From positions 85,592-149,591 of the forward strand of contig JAJPII010000015.1 in NCBI GenBank assembly GCA_021324825.1: 64,000 bases of DNA, read 5' to 3'. The stretch is from Spartobacteria bacterium (GTDB taxonomy: Bacteria > Verrucomicrobiota > Verrucomicrobiia > Chthoniobacterales > Chthoniobacteraceae). Positions 16,840-25,136 of this stretch are shown here, in pieces. The position numbers and the translations under genes were made by a program. Position 1 is the first letter of the stretch, and each line of letters begins with the position of its first letter. Below the pieces are notes generated by a model. That model saw only the letters and a program-made list of their open reading frames with translations. It was not told where the DNA came from and did not search any database.

Positions 16840-17724
16840 ATGGCGAACACCCGCTCCCTGGCGCTTCTTCTGCTGAACGCGGGCGTGCTCGTGTACTTTT
16901 TCTGTTTCGCGCCGCTCTTCCATTACGGCACGGAGACGACGTTGCGCTGGGCCTGGAACGCGTGGAGCGACCCGGAACAGGCGCACGGGAAACTCGTGCC
17001 GTTCATCGCGCTGTTTCTCGTCTGGCGCGAACGGGAGAAACTTCGCGCCGCGCGCAAGGCGGGCTCGAACAAAGGGCTGATTTTCGTCGCGACGGGCGCG
17101 TTGTTCTTTGTCCTGAGCGCGCGCTGCCTGGAGCCGCGCATCGCGCTGGCCGCGCTTCCGTTGCTGATTTACGGCTCGATTCTCTTCCTGTGGGGCAAAG
17201 AAACGGCGCGGGTATGCGCGTTCCCGTGCGCGCTGCTGGCGTTCATGCTTCCCTGGGCCGCCGCCGAGCAGGCTACGAATCGGTTGCAGTTCCTCATCAC
17301 GAACGTGGTCGGGACTCTGTCGAACGGGTGCGGCATCCACACACAGGCGGTTGGGACGACCCTGACCGCCGCGGACGGCAGCTTCCGTCTGGAGATAGCC
17401 GACGGGTGCAGCGGCGTGCATTCCCTCACCGCCATAACCCTGCTGACCGCCGTGTTCGTGCACATAACCCAGAACCGGCTTTGGAAAAAAATCGCGATCT
17501 TCGCCTCGTCCGCGGTTTTCGCCATCCTTGGAAACGTGGCGCGGATATTTTCGGTCATCCTCGTCGCGAAATTCGCGGGCGAAAAGGCCGCTGCGCATTG
17601 GCATGAATATGCCGGGTTTATTTCCTTTCCCATCGCCATGGCGGCGATGGTCGGGTTCAGCAAGCTGCTGAATATCGACTACGGGAAATATCTCGCCGCC
17701 CCGGAGGTTTCCTATGACTACTAG
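16840..17724 (+). CDS. xrt: Exosortase
   Basis: A 294-residue multipass membrane transpeptidase-like enzyme that processes PEP-CTERM proteins. The family triad is visible: Cys190 in IADGCSGVHSL, Arg235 in LGNVARIF and His255 in HEYAGF. About eight hydrophobic segments span the protein. The next gene encodes EpsI, a usual partner, and overlaps it by 11 nt. A likely substrate, the PEP-CTERM protein at 1369, is in the same window. The exosortase subtype was not determined. Confidence 0.93.
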   Translation: MANTRSLALLLLNAGVLVYFFCFAPLFHYGTETTLRWAWNAWSDPEQAHGKLVPFIALFLVWREREKLRAARKAGSNKGLIFVATGALFFVLSARCLEPRIALAALPLLIYGSILFLWGKETARVCAFPCALLAFMLPWAAAEQATNRLQFLITNVVGTLSNGCGIHTQAVGTTLTAADGSFRLEIADGCSGVHSLTAITLLTAVFVHITQNRLWKKIAIFASSAVFAILGNVARIFSVILVAKFAGEKAAAHWHEYAGFISFPIAMAAMVGFSKLLNIDYGKYLAAPEVSYDY

Positions 17725-18379
17725 GCGGCTGGCCGCGCTCTTTCTGATATTGTGCGCGGGGTTGGGAGCGGTCGGTTTCGTCCCGCGCGTGCAATATTCG
17801 CAGCCCGCCGGGATAGAATTGGCGCTGCCCGCCGCGCTCGGCGAATGGCGGGGCAGGAACGCCGCCGTCTCGGACAGCGAGCGGACGGAACTCGGCCCCG
17901 AAACGGAATTCGTGCGGAAGCTTTACCGGAACGCGGGCGGCCAGGAGATATTCGTTTCCGTGGTGCTTGCGGGCCGCGACATGAATACGAGCATCCACAG
18001 GCCGGAGCGCTGCCTTCCTTCGCAAGGGTGGAAAATAGCCGGCGCCGGGACGCGGCGCGTGCGGCTGGACGGCTCGCGCGCGCTCGCTGTCACGCGATTG
18101 CGCAACCTGCGGCCGGCGAAGGACGGCAAAATGTTCTGCTGCCTCGATTATTACTGGTTCGTCGGTTGCAAGGAAACCACCCCGTCCCACACGACGCGGA
18201 TGTTCATCGACCTGCGCGACCGATTGTTGAAAGGATGCAACCAGCGCTGGGCTTACATCAGCATTCTCGCGGCTGTCCCCGGGGGATTCGACAGCCCGTC
18301 GGAAAAGCAGGCCGATGAAATGATGGCCGCTTTCATAAGGCAGCTTCTGCCAAAGGTGCAGAAGCCGGATGTGACCTAG
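17714..18379 (+). CDS. epsI: Exosortase-associated EpsI family protein
   Basis: A 221-residue protein with an N-terminal membrane segment (LAALFLILCAGLGAVGFV) and an extracytoplasmic EpsI domain containing SVVLAGRDMNTSIHRPERCL and the following GWKI, the signature block. EpsI proteins are encoded or even fused with exosortases and are linked to exopolysaccharide and PEP-CTERM export; their biochemical role is unclear. The 11-nt overlap with the exosortase gene implies co-translation. A hairpin repeat starts at its stop. Confidence 0.9.
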   Translation: MTTRRLAALFLILCAGLGAVGFVPRVQYSQPAGIELALPAALGEWRGRNAAVSDSERTELGPETEFVRKLYRNAGGQEIFVSVVLAGRDMNTSIHRPERCLPSQGWKIAGAGTRRVRLDGSRALAVTRLRNLRPAKDGKMFCCLDYYWFVGCKETTPSHTTRMFIDLRDRLLKGCNQRWAYISILAAVPGGFDSPSEKQADEMMAAFIRQLLPKVQKPDVT

Positions 18380-18494
18380 AGCGTGTCATGCACTTTGTCC
18401 GCTCTTGGTTGTAGAGGCGGCCGTGCCAGCCGCCTAAAGTCTGAAGCGCCTCCCGCTCCAGGCGGCAACGACCCGGCAAATCGGGTTGGTCTAG
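18378..18494. repeat. Interspersed hairpin repeat, copy 3
   Basis: Starts at the epsI stop with AGAGCGTGTCATGCACTTT. Its core AGGCGGCCG-TGC-CAGCCGCCT (one changed pair) is at 18415-18435. The right half is degenerate. It separates convergent epsI and the membrane metalloprotease gene. Confidence 0.82.
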
Positions 18495-19265
18495 TTAAAT
18501 CCCGCGGATGCGCGCGGCGGCCCAGCGCGAGAGGGCGCTCGCGTTATGGATCATCTCCCTTTCAAAGAACCGGAAGGAGGTGTGCGGCGAGGCGAGGAGG
18601 AGCATCACCGTCAGCGCGAGCAGGTTCATCATATAGATAACCACCAGCGAGAAGAAGGTGCCGTGAGTCTTCAGGTCGCTCTGGCCCTTGGGGATCATCC
18701 AAAGGGTGAAGCTCATGTGGAACGCCCATGTCGCGCCGATCAGCGCAAAGAGCAGCTCCCGGTAACGGCTCATGTCATAAAAAAGGCCGGCGCCCGCGTA
18801 CACCAGGATGACGAATATGCTGTAGAGCGGGAAAAAATACGGGGCCAGCGCGACCAAGAAGTTATTCGTATCCGTGATGATGTGGCCCCCGTCGCGGCGC
18901 ACCTGGAATTTTGAGACTCGCCCGCCCATCGCCCAGACCCAGAGGGCGTGCGTCAGTTCGTGGCCGAAGACGTAGATGAGGAGCGGGCGCGGCAGGCCGA
19001 AGAAGGCGATTGTCCATAGCAAAGCGCCGAGCGCGAAGAACCAGAATTGCGGGCTGGCCCAGAAGCCGTAGTGGAGCGTCGCGCGGGAGAAGCAGGTGAA
19101 AAACGTCTGCGTCCAGATGATCGCGACCGGCACGAGAAAAACGCCGATGACGGTGTTGACCCACCAGACGGGGATGGTCGCCGCGGGCCGCGCGGCGCGC
19201 AATGCGGGGAAATGGGAGCGCGTCTCGGATTTAAGGTTCGTCCGGACTTTGGCGCTTCGTCCCAT
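18495..19265 (-). CDS. Membrane zinc metalloprotease-like protein (M50-like)
   Basis: A 256-residue integral membrane protein with about five or six hydrophobic segments and an intramembrane HExxH motif (FGHELTHALWVW, H102-E103-x2-H106). This suggests a site-2-type metalloprotease or a related inactive protein. A second metal-ligand motif (NxxPxxPLDG or similar) is not obvious, though FLVALAPYFFPLYS lies at a plausible position. It is convergent with epsI, and the gene for EF-P follows it upstream-to-downstream on the same strand. Substrate is unknown. Confidence 0.72.
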   Translation of the reverse strand: MGRSAKVRTNLKSETRSHFPALRAARPAATIPVWWVNTVIGVFLVPVAIIWTQTFFTCFSRATLHYGFWASPQFWFFALGALLWTIAFFGLPRPLLIYVFGHELTHALWVWAMGGRVSKFQVRRDGGHIITDTNNFLVALAPYFFPLYSIFVILVYAGAGLFYDMSRYRELLFALIGATWAFHMSFTLWMIPKGQSDLKTHGTFFSLVVIYMMNLLALTVMLLLASPHTSFRFFEREMIHNASALSRWAAARIRGI

Positions 19266-19277
19266 CGGAGGGCTGTT

Positions 19278-19835
19278 TTAGGCCCGTCCCATGTAGGCGC
19301 CGGTGCGCGTGTCGATCTTGACGATCTCGCCTTCCTTGATGAAGAGGGGCACCTGGACGCTCTTGCCGGTTTCCAAAACGGCGGACTTCTGCACGTTGTT
19401 CGCCGAGTCGCCGCGGACGCCTTCCGCGGATTCCACCACCTTCAACTGCACGGAGGAGGGGAGTTCGACCTGCACCGGCTTGCTCTCGATGCTCAAGACT
19501 TCCACCGGCAGGTTTTCGGTGAGGTAATCCTTCGCCTCGGCCAGGAGTTCCGGGTTCAGGGTCACGGTCTCGTACGATTCGGGGTCCATGAAGTGGAAGC
19601 CCTGCGGATCCTTGTAGCTGAATTCCAGCGTGCGCCGGCTTACGTCGACGACTTCCACCTTTTCCGTGGAGGTGAACCGGACGTCCGCCGATTTGCCCGT
19701 GCCGATGTAGCGGATGATCGCCTGGACGAACGCCCGCAGGTTTCCCGGGGTGCGGTGCTGCACTTCGAGCACGATTGCGGGGTTGCCGTTGTAACGGATC
19801 GCCATGCCTTTGCGGAGGTCGTTCGCTGCTGCCAT
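19278..19835 (-). CDS. efp: Translation elongation factor P
   Basis: A 185-residue EF-P that relieves ribosome stalling at polyproline stretches. The three beta-barrel domains are of standard length. The domain I tip reads HRTPGNLRAFVQ (residues 27-38), so Asn32 occupies the place where E. coli has the beta-lysylated Lys34, and Arg residues flank it. It is therefore neither the standard lysine type nor obviously the rhamnosylated-Arg type. Pro-rich proteins in the window (the amidase linker, TonB) are plausible clients. Confidence 0.93.
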   Translation of the reverse strand: MAAANDLRKGMAIRYNGNPAIVLEVQHRTPGNLRAFVQAIIRYIGTGKSADVRFTSTEKVEVVDVSRRTLEFSYKDPQGFHFMDPESYETVTLNPELLAEAKDYLTENLPVEVLSIESKPVQVELPSSVQLKVVESAEGVRGDSANNVQKSAVLETGKSVQVPLFIKEGEIVKIDTRTGAYMGRA

Positions 19836-19867
19836 AAATATCGGGGTATATCGGGGTCGGAGACGTT

Positions 19868-20842
19868 TTAGAGAAGTTTGAAGCGCGCCAGGTCCTGCGA
19901 ATCGACGATGCCCACGGGCATGTTCCGTTCGTTCACCACGACGAGGTCGTCTATCCGGTGGTGTTCTAGCACATGCAGAACCTCCACCGCAAGCTTGTCC
20001 GGCGCGATGGTGACCGGGTTTGCGGTCATGAACCCGGCGACCGGTTTTTCCAGCAGCGCGGCGTCCCGCTGGAAGTGGCGGCCAAAGTCGCCGTGCGTGA
20101 AGATGCCCGCCATGCCGCCTTCCGGCGTGGTGATGACCGCGCACCCTGCATGGCGGCGGGCCATTTCGTGCAGGACTTCGCGCACCGTCGTCTCCGGCGC
20201 CAGCAGCGCCATCCGTTCCGGGCCGCGCATGATGTCGCGCACGCACAAGAGCAACGCACGCCCCAGCCGTCCGCCGGGATGGAACCGGGCGAAGTCCTCT
20301 TTTTGGAAGCCGCGCGCCTCCAGCAGCACCATCGCCAGGGCGTCGCCGAGCACGAGCATCGTCGTGCTGCTTGAAGTGGGCGCCAGGTTCAAGGGACACG
20401 CTTCCTGGGAGACGCTCACGTCCAGGTGGACGTGGCTGTTCTTCGCCAGCATCGAGTTCGGGTTGCCCGTCATGGAGATGATCCGCACCCCGAGCCGGAT
20501 GAGCGCGGGCACGATGTTCAGGAGTTCCTCCGTCTCGCCGCTGTAGCTCAACGCGAGAGCAACGTCGCCTTCCGCCACCACGCCCAGGTCGCCGTGCAAG
20601 GCGTTGAGGGAATTCAGCACCACCGCGGGCGAGCCGGTGCTGGTGAGGGTGGCGGCGATCTTTTCGCCGATGTGGCCCGACTTGCCTACGCCAACGACGA
20701 CCACTTTCCCCTTGTTCCGCACCGTGGAGAGGATCGTCTCGACAGCCGCCTGGAAAGAGGCCTGATCCAGCCTTTCACCCAGGCGGCGGACCTCGTCCCG
20801 TTCGATCTCGATGACCCTCCTGGCTTTTTCGAGGTAGTCCAT
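19868..20842 (-). CDS. kdsD: Arabinose-5-phosphate isomerase (KpsF/GutQ family)
   Basis: A 324-residue protein with an N-terminal SIS sugar-isomerase domain (VVVVGVGKSGHIGEKIAATL; SYSGETEELLN) and two C-terminal CBS domains (from about residue 205). It converts ribulose-5-phosphate to arabinose-5-phosphate, the first step toward KDO for LPS, which argues for a Gram-negative outer membrane. It lies upstream of efp with a 32-nt gap, and diverges from the response-regulator pair. Confidence 0.92.
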   Translation of the reverse strand: MDYLEKARRVIEIERDEVRRLGERLDQASFQAAVETILSTVRNKGKVVVVGVGKSGHIGEKIAATLTSTGSPAVVLNSLNALHGDLGVVAEGDVALALSYSGETEELLNIVPALIRLGVRIISMTGNPNSMLAKNSHVHLDVSVSQEACPLNLAPTSSSTTMLVLGDALAMVLLEARGFQKEDFARFHPGGRLGRALLLCVRDIMRGPERMALLAPETTVREVLHEMARRHAGCAVITTPEGGMAGIFTHGDFGRHFQRDAALLEKPVAGFMTANPVTIAPDKLAVEVLHVLEHHRIDDLVVVNERNMPVGIVDSQDLARFKLL

Positions 20843-20873
20843 CTTTAAGACTTTTCAATAATGGGAAACATAG

Positions 20874-20890
20874 TTGGCACGGTGGTTGCT
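20874..20890 (+). promoter_or_regulatory. Sigma-54 (RpoN) promoter
   Basis: TTGGCACGGTGGTTGCT matches the -24/-12 consensus TGGCACG-N4-TTGC, with GG at 20876-20877 and GC at 20888-20889 separated by exactly 10 nt. Transcription would begin near 20901, only about 6 nt before the ATG of the first receiver protein, giving a very short leader. An RpoN activator would be needed elsewhere in the genome. Confidence 0.72.
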
Positions 20891-20906
20891 AATAATTATC
20901 TCAATT

Positions 20907-21332
20907 ATGGAAAATACACTTGAACAAATCCAATTAAACGACGCGGGCCTCGGCCCGTCCCCCAAAATCCTCCTCCTCGAAGACGATGAGAGTTTTCAGG
21001 CGATCATCAAGGATTTCCTCGAATCCCACTCCTACGAAGTGGTCGCCGTCCGCAACGGCGTCGAGGGCGTCCGCGAGATCATGGCCAGCGACTTCGAGGT
21101 CATCATCTGCGACATGCTCATGCCGAATCTCCCCGGCGACATGTTCTACCTGGCTGTGGAGCGGATGCGCCCGCACTTGTGCGACCGGTTCATCTTCATC
21201 ACCGGCTTGCGGGACAACCAGAAGGTCAACGCCTTCGTCCAAAAGGTGCACGGCACCATGCTGGCCAAACCCTTCCAGGTCGATGACCTGCTCGAAATGA
21301 TCGGCTTCGTCCAGATCAAGAGCGCGGTATAA
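20907..21332 (+). CDS. Receiver-only response regulator
   Basis: A 141-residue CheY-like protein. After a 20-residue N-terminal tail comes the receiver domain: LLLEDDESF acidic pocket, phospho-acceptor Asp in VIICDMLMPNLPG, FITG switch Thr and LAKPF Lys. No output domain is present. It lies immediately behind a sigma-54 promoter and 24 nt before a second receiver protein. The partner kinase is not nearby. Confidence 0.9.
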   Translation: MENTLEQIQLNDAGLGPSPKILLLEDDESFQAIIKDFLESHSYEVVAVRNGVEGVREIMASDFEVIICDMLMPNLPGDMFYLAVERMRPHLCDRFIFITGLRDNQKVNAFVQKVHGTMLAKPFQVDDLLEMIGFVQIKSAV

Positions 21333-21356
21333 CGCATCCCACCCAACCCCAAGACC

Positions 21357-21743
21357 ATGAGAATCCTCATAGCCGATGATGAACAGGACCTGGTGGACGC
21401 CCTCGCGGCGTTCGTCAGGGAGCGCGGGCACCAGGTCGTCGCCACGGTGACGACCGGCGGGCTCGATGTCATACACGCCTACGCCCGGTTCCAGCCCGAC
21501 CTGGTCCTCATGGACATCATGATGCCGAAGTATAACGGGTTGACAGCCTGCCTGGCGCTGCGGAGCACGCACCCGGGCGCGAAGGTGGTCTTCGTTTCTG
21601 GCAAGTTTAACGCGGAGCATCCTTTTGTCTCGAATACGGGCGCGGTCGGCTTCCTCGCCAAGCCCTTCGACTTCTCGAAGCTCGACGCCATCCTGGAAAG
21701 CCAGGCGGCGCACACCCACACCCACGCAGCCGAGGCCGCATAG
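21357..21743 (+). CDS. Receiver-only response regulator (second of pair)
   Basis: A 128-residue stand-alone receiver. LIADDEQDL acidic pocket, Asp in LVLMDIMMPKYNG, FVSG and FLAKPFD are all present, so it should be phosphorylatable. The C-terminus is a short His/Ala-rich tail (HTHTHAAEAA) that could bind metal. It is co-directional with, and 24 nt after, the first receiver; probably one transcript from the sigma-54 promoter. Role is unknown. Confidence 0.9.
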   Translation: MRILIADDEQDLVDALAAFVRERGHQVVATVTTGGLDVIHAYARFQPDLVLMDIMMPKYNGLTACLALRSTHPGAKVVFVSGKFNAEHPFVSNTGAVGFLAKPFDFSKLDAILESQAAHTHTHAAEAA

Positions 21744-21746
21744 GCT

Positions 21747-22022
21747 CTACTTCCGGCGGACTTTGTCTTTTTTCGCCTCGCCTTCCTCGTTCAGGCGGCG
21801 CACCTCGCTCACGAGCTGTCTCTCCAGTTTGGAGACCTCGTCGGGCTGCGCCGCCATGCGCGCCTTCTTTATTTCGCCGGAGAGGAAGAGTTCCTTCTCC
21901 GCGATGCGCGCCTTGTAGGTCGACTCGATCTCGGCGATCTCCCGGCGCTGCTCGTCGGTCACTTTCTCGGTGGGCGATTCCTTTTCGAGCCGTTCCATGG
22001 CCAGTTCGTAGGCGGATTTCAT
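21747..22022 (-). CDS. Conserved coiled-coil hypothetical protein
   Basis: A 91-residue, highly charged, all-helical protein starting MKSAYELAMERLEKESP and containing heptad-like ARIAEKELFLSGEIKKARMA. No catalytic motif is visible. I associate this small family with Verrucomicrobiota/Planctomycetota genomes, but that is memory, not a search. The start at 22022 is chosen because the upstream codons lack similarity to the helical body. It is convergent with the receiver pair. Confidence 0.7.
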   Translation of the reverse strand: MKSAYELAMERLEKESPTEKVTDEQRREIAEIESTYKARIAEKELFLSGEIKKARMAAQPDEVSKLERQLVSEVRRLNEEGEAKKDKVRRK

Positions 22023-22073
22023 ACCGGACTCTTGACCGTTGCATTTCAACATTCAACTTTTAATCTCGGAAGC

Positions 22074-22841
22074 ATGATCCGCCTTCTCAGCACGGACTTC
22101 GACGGCACCCTCGTCAGCCATTTCGACAAGCCGCCCGTCGTTCCCGCGATTTTTGAGATTCTGCGCGAACTGCGGAAGCAGGGCGGCCTTTGGGCGATCA
22201 ACACGGGGCGCACCCTCTCGCACATCGTGGAAGGGCTGGAGGAATTCGGGTTCCCGATCCAGCCGGACTTCGTCCTCACCACCGAGCGCGAGGTCTTCCG
22301 CCGCGACCCCGGCGGCGACGGCTGGGAGGATTTCGGGGATTGGAACCGGCGCTGTTTCGACGCGCACGAGGAACTGTTCGCCATCGCCCGCCCCCTGCTG
22401 GCGGAGATCGTCTCTTACGTCGAGGCCGGGACGGAAGCCGAAATCATTTATGAGAAGGAACGGCCCATCGGCCTCGTCGGCACATCGGATGAAGAGATGA
22501 ACCGGATACTGGCCTTCGTGGACGCCGCGCGCGCACGGCTGCCCGCGTTCGCCTACCAGCAGAACACCGTTTACCTGCGGTTCTGCCATTCGGATTATTC
22601 CAAAGGCGCGGCGCTGGGCGAACTTGGCCGGCTGACGAACATCCCGCGGGAGGAAATCTGCGCGATAGGCGACCATTACAACGACATCCCGATGCTCGAC
22701 GGCCGTTACGCGCGCTGGACGGGTTGCCCGGATAATTCCGCGCAAGCGGTGAAGGAGACCGTGCGCAAATCGGGCGGACACGTGGCGCGGGGCGGTTTCA
22801 GCCAGGGGGTCATAGAGGTCATCGAGCGGTTACGTGAATAA
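22074..22841 (+). CDS. HAD hydrolase (Cof/sucrose-phosphatase-like)
   Basis: A 255-residue HAD type IIB-like phosphatase. LLSTDFDGTLVSH is motif I, INTGRTLSH is motif II, and DYSKGAALGEL with AIGDHYNDIPML are motifs III and IV. The cap contains aromatic-rich DPGGDGWEDFGDWN. It likely dephosphorylates a sugar phosphate; the substrate is unknown. ATG at 22074 (MIRLLSTDFDG) is preferred over an upstream GTG-like extension. Confidence 0.87.
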   Translation: MIRLLSTDFDGTLVSHFDKPPVVPAIFEILRELRKQGGLWAINTGRTLSHIVEGLEEFGFPIQPDFVLTTEREVFRRDPGGDGWEDFGDWNRRCFDAHEELFAIARPLLAEIVSYVEAGTEAEIIYEKERPIGLVGTSDEEMNRILAFVDAARARLPAFAYQQNTVYLRFCHSDYSKGAALGELGRLTNIPREEICAIGDHYNDIPMLDGRYARWTGCPDNSAQAVKETVRKSGGHVARGGFSQGVIEVIERLRE

Positions 22842-23028
22842 GGAACAACGCAGCGCCCACGATGCTTTTGCCGCGCTTCTGAGGAGCACGGCCGAAGCGC
22901 GCTTTCTGAAAACTTGTGATCGCGACACAGCGAAGGGGCGGCCGCGCGATCTCGCGCCGGGCTGGGATTTGGCCTGGCGTTACTTATCGTATCGACAATT
23001 CCGTCGAGGCTTCCGGGTAGTGAAATAA
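22834..23028 (+). CDS. Doubtful small ORF
   Basis: A possible 64-residue frame with GTG start overlapping the HAD stop by 8 nt (MNKEQRSAHDAFAALL...). No domain or lipobox is seen, and codon usage in the second half looks less coding-like. It is the only candidate in the roughly 200-nt gap before the PIG-L gene. It may be spurious. Confidence 0.25.
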   Translation: MNKEQRSAHDAFAALLRSTAEARFLKTCDRDTAKGRPRDLAPGWDLAWRYLSYRQFRRGFRVVK

Positions 23029-23040
23029 TAGGGACGTTAT

Positions 23041-24120
23041 CTAGCGGCTGCTGACCGGCGCTTCCCGCCAGCCGGCGATATCGAAGAAAACGGGCGTCCA
23101 GTCGAGCTTCACGAACGCCAGCCGGGCTGGCGAAGAGACCGGGATGGCGATCTCTATTTTGTCGCTTTGATACCGCACCCAGGCCGTGGATGCGGGCTGC
23201 CTGGTCATCGAATCAACGGTCTGGACATTCTGGGAGTTCGGCGGCAAGGGCATCTCCAGGCGGATGGGTTCGCCTTGCGTGGTCTGCATCGCGACGTCGA
23301 GGACCGCGCCGTGGAGGCTGTGATTCTTTTGCCGGCAGATCGCGACGCGAAGAATGCCGCGCTCGAGTTTCGCTTCGAAAAGGGGATCGGGGTCGCCGGA
23401 AAGGCCCGGAGGCCGGAAGGTCTCGACGTCGGAGGCGAATGCGGTGAAGCGTTTGCGGCCCAGCGTCATCTGGGTTGCGTGCCGGAGGATCGCTTCCAGC
23501 TTGGTTTGTTTTTCTTCCGCGGTGAGCGGCAGTTCGATGCCCCCGGGTTTGGGCGCTCCGTTGGTGTGGACGAGGTATTCCAGTTCGTACGGGAGCGGCG
23601 TGTTGAGCCGGCGATATTCGAGGCGGGTGACGACGTAAGCGGTGTTGTGGTCGGGGTGAAGGTCGTCCGGGGATGGGAGAACGAGGATTGTCGGCTGCCA
23701 GGCGATGATGGAGGAATCGATGGCCGCCTGGAAAGGCTGGTTGCCCGTCATGAGGAGCCGGGTGGTGTCGCTGTCATGGAAATCGAGGAAGACGGCGGAT
23801 TTCGCGGGGACGCCGAGGCGGCCCAGCGCGTTGAGCGCCTCCTTGTCCCGGCGCGCGCCCCAGCGGGCTTTGTCCGCGGCGCCGATGTAGAAGCGGTGTT
23901 CGATGTAACGTTGCGCCCAGACGTTATTGTCGCCGTTTGTCAGGAAGACGACGCGGATGCGGGCGTGCGCCGCGACGGCGCGCTGAAGCAGCCCGCCCGC
24001 TCCAAGGGATTCGTCGTCCGGGTGGGGCGCGACGACCAGGACGCGATCCCGGGCGGTGATCGGGCGGAGAGGCGCCGCCGCTGCGGACGCGGCGAGGAGG
24101 AGGAATGCGAGTATCTTCAT
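23041..24120 (-). CDS. Exported PIG-L family deacetylase
   Basis: A 359-residue protein with a signal peptide (MKILAFLLLAASAAAAPL), then the PIG-L/LmbE domain. The zinc-binding AHPDDE-type motif is APHPDDESLGAG (H33, D36), and the third ligand lies in DLHPDHNTAY. A C-terminal beta-rich extension (about residues 245-359) is unassigned. PIG-L enzymes remove N-acetyl groups from GlcNAc-type sugars. Export suggests an extracytoplasmic glycan target. It overlaps queG by 4 nt, on the same strand. Confidence 0.88.
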   Translation of the reverse strand: MKILAFLLLAASAAAAPLRPITARDRVLVVAPHPDDESLGAGGLLQRAVAAHARIRVVFLTNGDNNVWAQRYIEHRFYIGAADKARWGARRDKEALNALGRLGVPAKSAVFLDFHDSDTTRLLMTGNQPFQAAIDSSIIAWQPTILVLPSPDDLHPDHNTAYVVTRLEYRRLNTPLPYELEYLVHTNGAPKPGGIELPLTAEEKQTKLEAILRHATQMTLGRKRFTAFASDVETFRPPGLSGDPDPLFEAKLERGILRVAICRQKNHSLHGAVLDVAMQTTQGEPIRLEMPLPPNSQNVQTVDSMTRQPASTAWVRYQSDKIEIAIPVSSPARLAFVKLDWTPVFFDIAGWREAPVSSR

Positions 24121-25136
24121 GCCGCGATCGCGTGGCGCTCCTCTATCCGGGCGACGGCCCACGCGGCGTGTTCGGCGATGAGCGGTTCGGGGTCGGCGGC
24201 CGCTTTTCGCAGCGCGGGCAGGTCGCGCGGCGCGCCGGTGTTGCCGAGCGCGACGCAGACATTCCGGAGAAAGCCGCGGCGTTTGATGCGTTTGATGGGC
24301 GAACGGCGGAAAAGCTGCCGGAACTGGTCGTCGGTGAGCGCGAGGTATTCGGCGAGGCTCATGCCGGCGGTCGCGGGGCGGGCTGAAAACGCCGCTTCCT
24401 GGGAAACGCGGGCGAAGCGATTCCACGGACAGGCGGCGAGGCAGTCGTCGCAGCCGTAAATGCGGTCGCCGATGAGCGGGCGGAATTCGAGGGGGATGCT
24501 CCCTTTCAATTCGATGGTGAGGTACGAGATGCAGCGGCGTGCGTCCAGGATGTGGGGCGCGAGGATTGCGGCCGTGGGGCACGCGGTCATGCAGCGCGTG
24601 CAGCTTCCGCAACGGGCGGGCTGCGGCGCGTCTTCTTCCAGGGCGAGCGTGGTGAGAATCTCGGCGAGGAAGAACCACGCGCCGAGTTCGGGGTGGATGA
24701 GCATCGTGCTCTTGCCGTGCCAGCCGGCGCCCGCCCGCGCGGCGAAATCGCGCTCCAGCACGGGGCCGGTATCGACGCAGCACTTTTGCGTGCCGCCGCA
24801 TTCCTTGAGGAGAGCGTCCAGTTTTGCAAGCCGGGCAGCGATCAGGTCGTGGTAATCGTTCCCCCAGGCGTAGCGCGCTATGCGCGGGCCGGTTGGTTCG
24901 CCGCCCTGCCAGTAATTCATGGCGAGGACGATGACGGAGCGCGCGCCGGGCAGGACTTGTCGCGGGTCGACGCGGCGGTCCTTGTTGGCGCCAAGCCAGG
25001 CCATCTCGCCGCCGCGTCCGCGGTCGAGCCATTGGAGGAACTCCGCGGCATGGGGCGGCGCCTCGCACTTCGCCACTTTGCAAAGGGCGAAACCGAGCGC
25101 CTTCGCTTCAACCGCCAGGGCTTCTTTCGGAGTCAT
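24117..25136 (-). CDS. queG: Epoxyqueuosine reductase
   Basis: A 339-residue cobalamin- and [4Fe-4S]-dependent enzyme that reduces epoxyqueuosine to queuosine in tRNA. Two ferredoxin-like clusters are visible: CGSCTRCMTACPTAA and CDDCLAACPWNRF. The N-terminal cobalamin-binding region is conserved and the C-terminus carries HEAT-like helices (LPALRKAAADPEPLIAEHAA). It overlaps aroK and the PIG-L gene by 4 nt each, forming a three-gene run. Confidence 0.93.
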   Translation of the reverse strand: MTPKEALAVEAKALGFALCKVAKCEAPPHAAEFLQWLDRGRGGEMAWLGANKDRRVDPRQVLPGARSVIVLAMNYWQGGEPTGPRIARYAWGNDYHDLIAARLAKLDALLKECGGTQKCCVDTGPVLERDFAARAGAGWHGKSTMLIHPELGAWFFLAEILTTLALEEDAPQPARCGSCTRCMTACPTAAILAPHILDARRCISYLTIELKGSIPLEFRPLIGDRIYGCDDCLAACPWNRFARVSQEAAFSARPATAGMSLAEYLALTDDQFRQLFRRSPIKRIKRRGFLRNVCVALGNTGAPRDLPALRKAAADPEPLIAEHAAWAVARIEERHAIAA

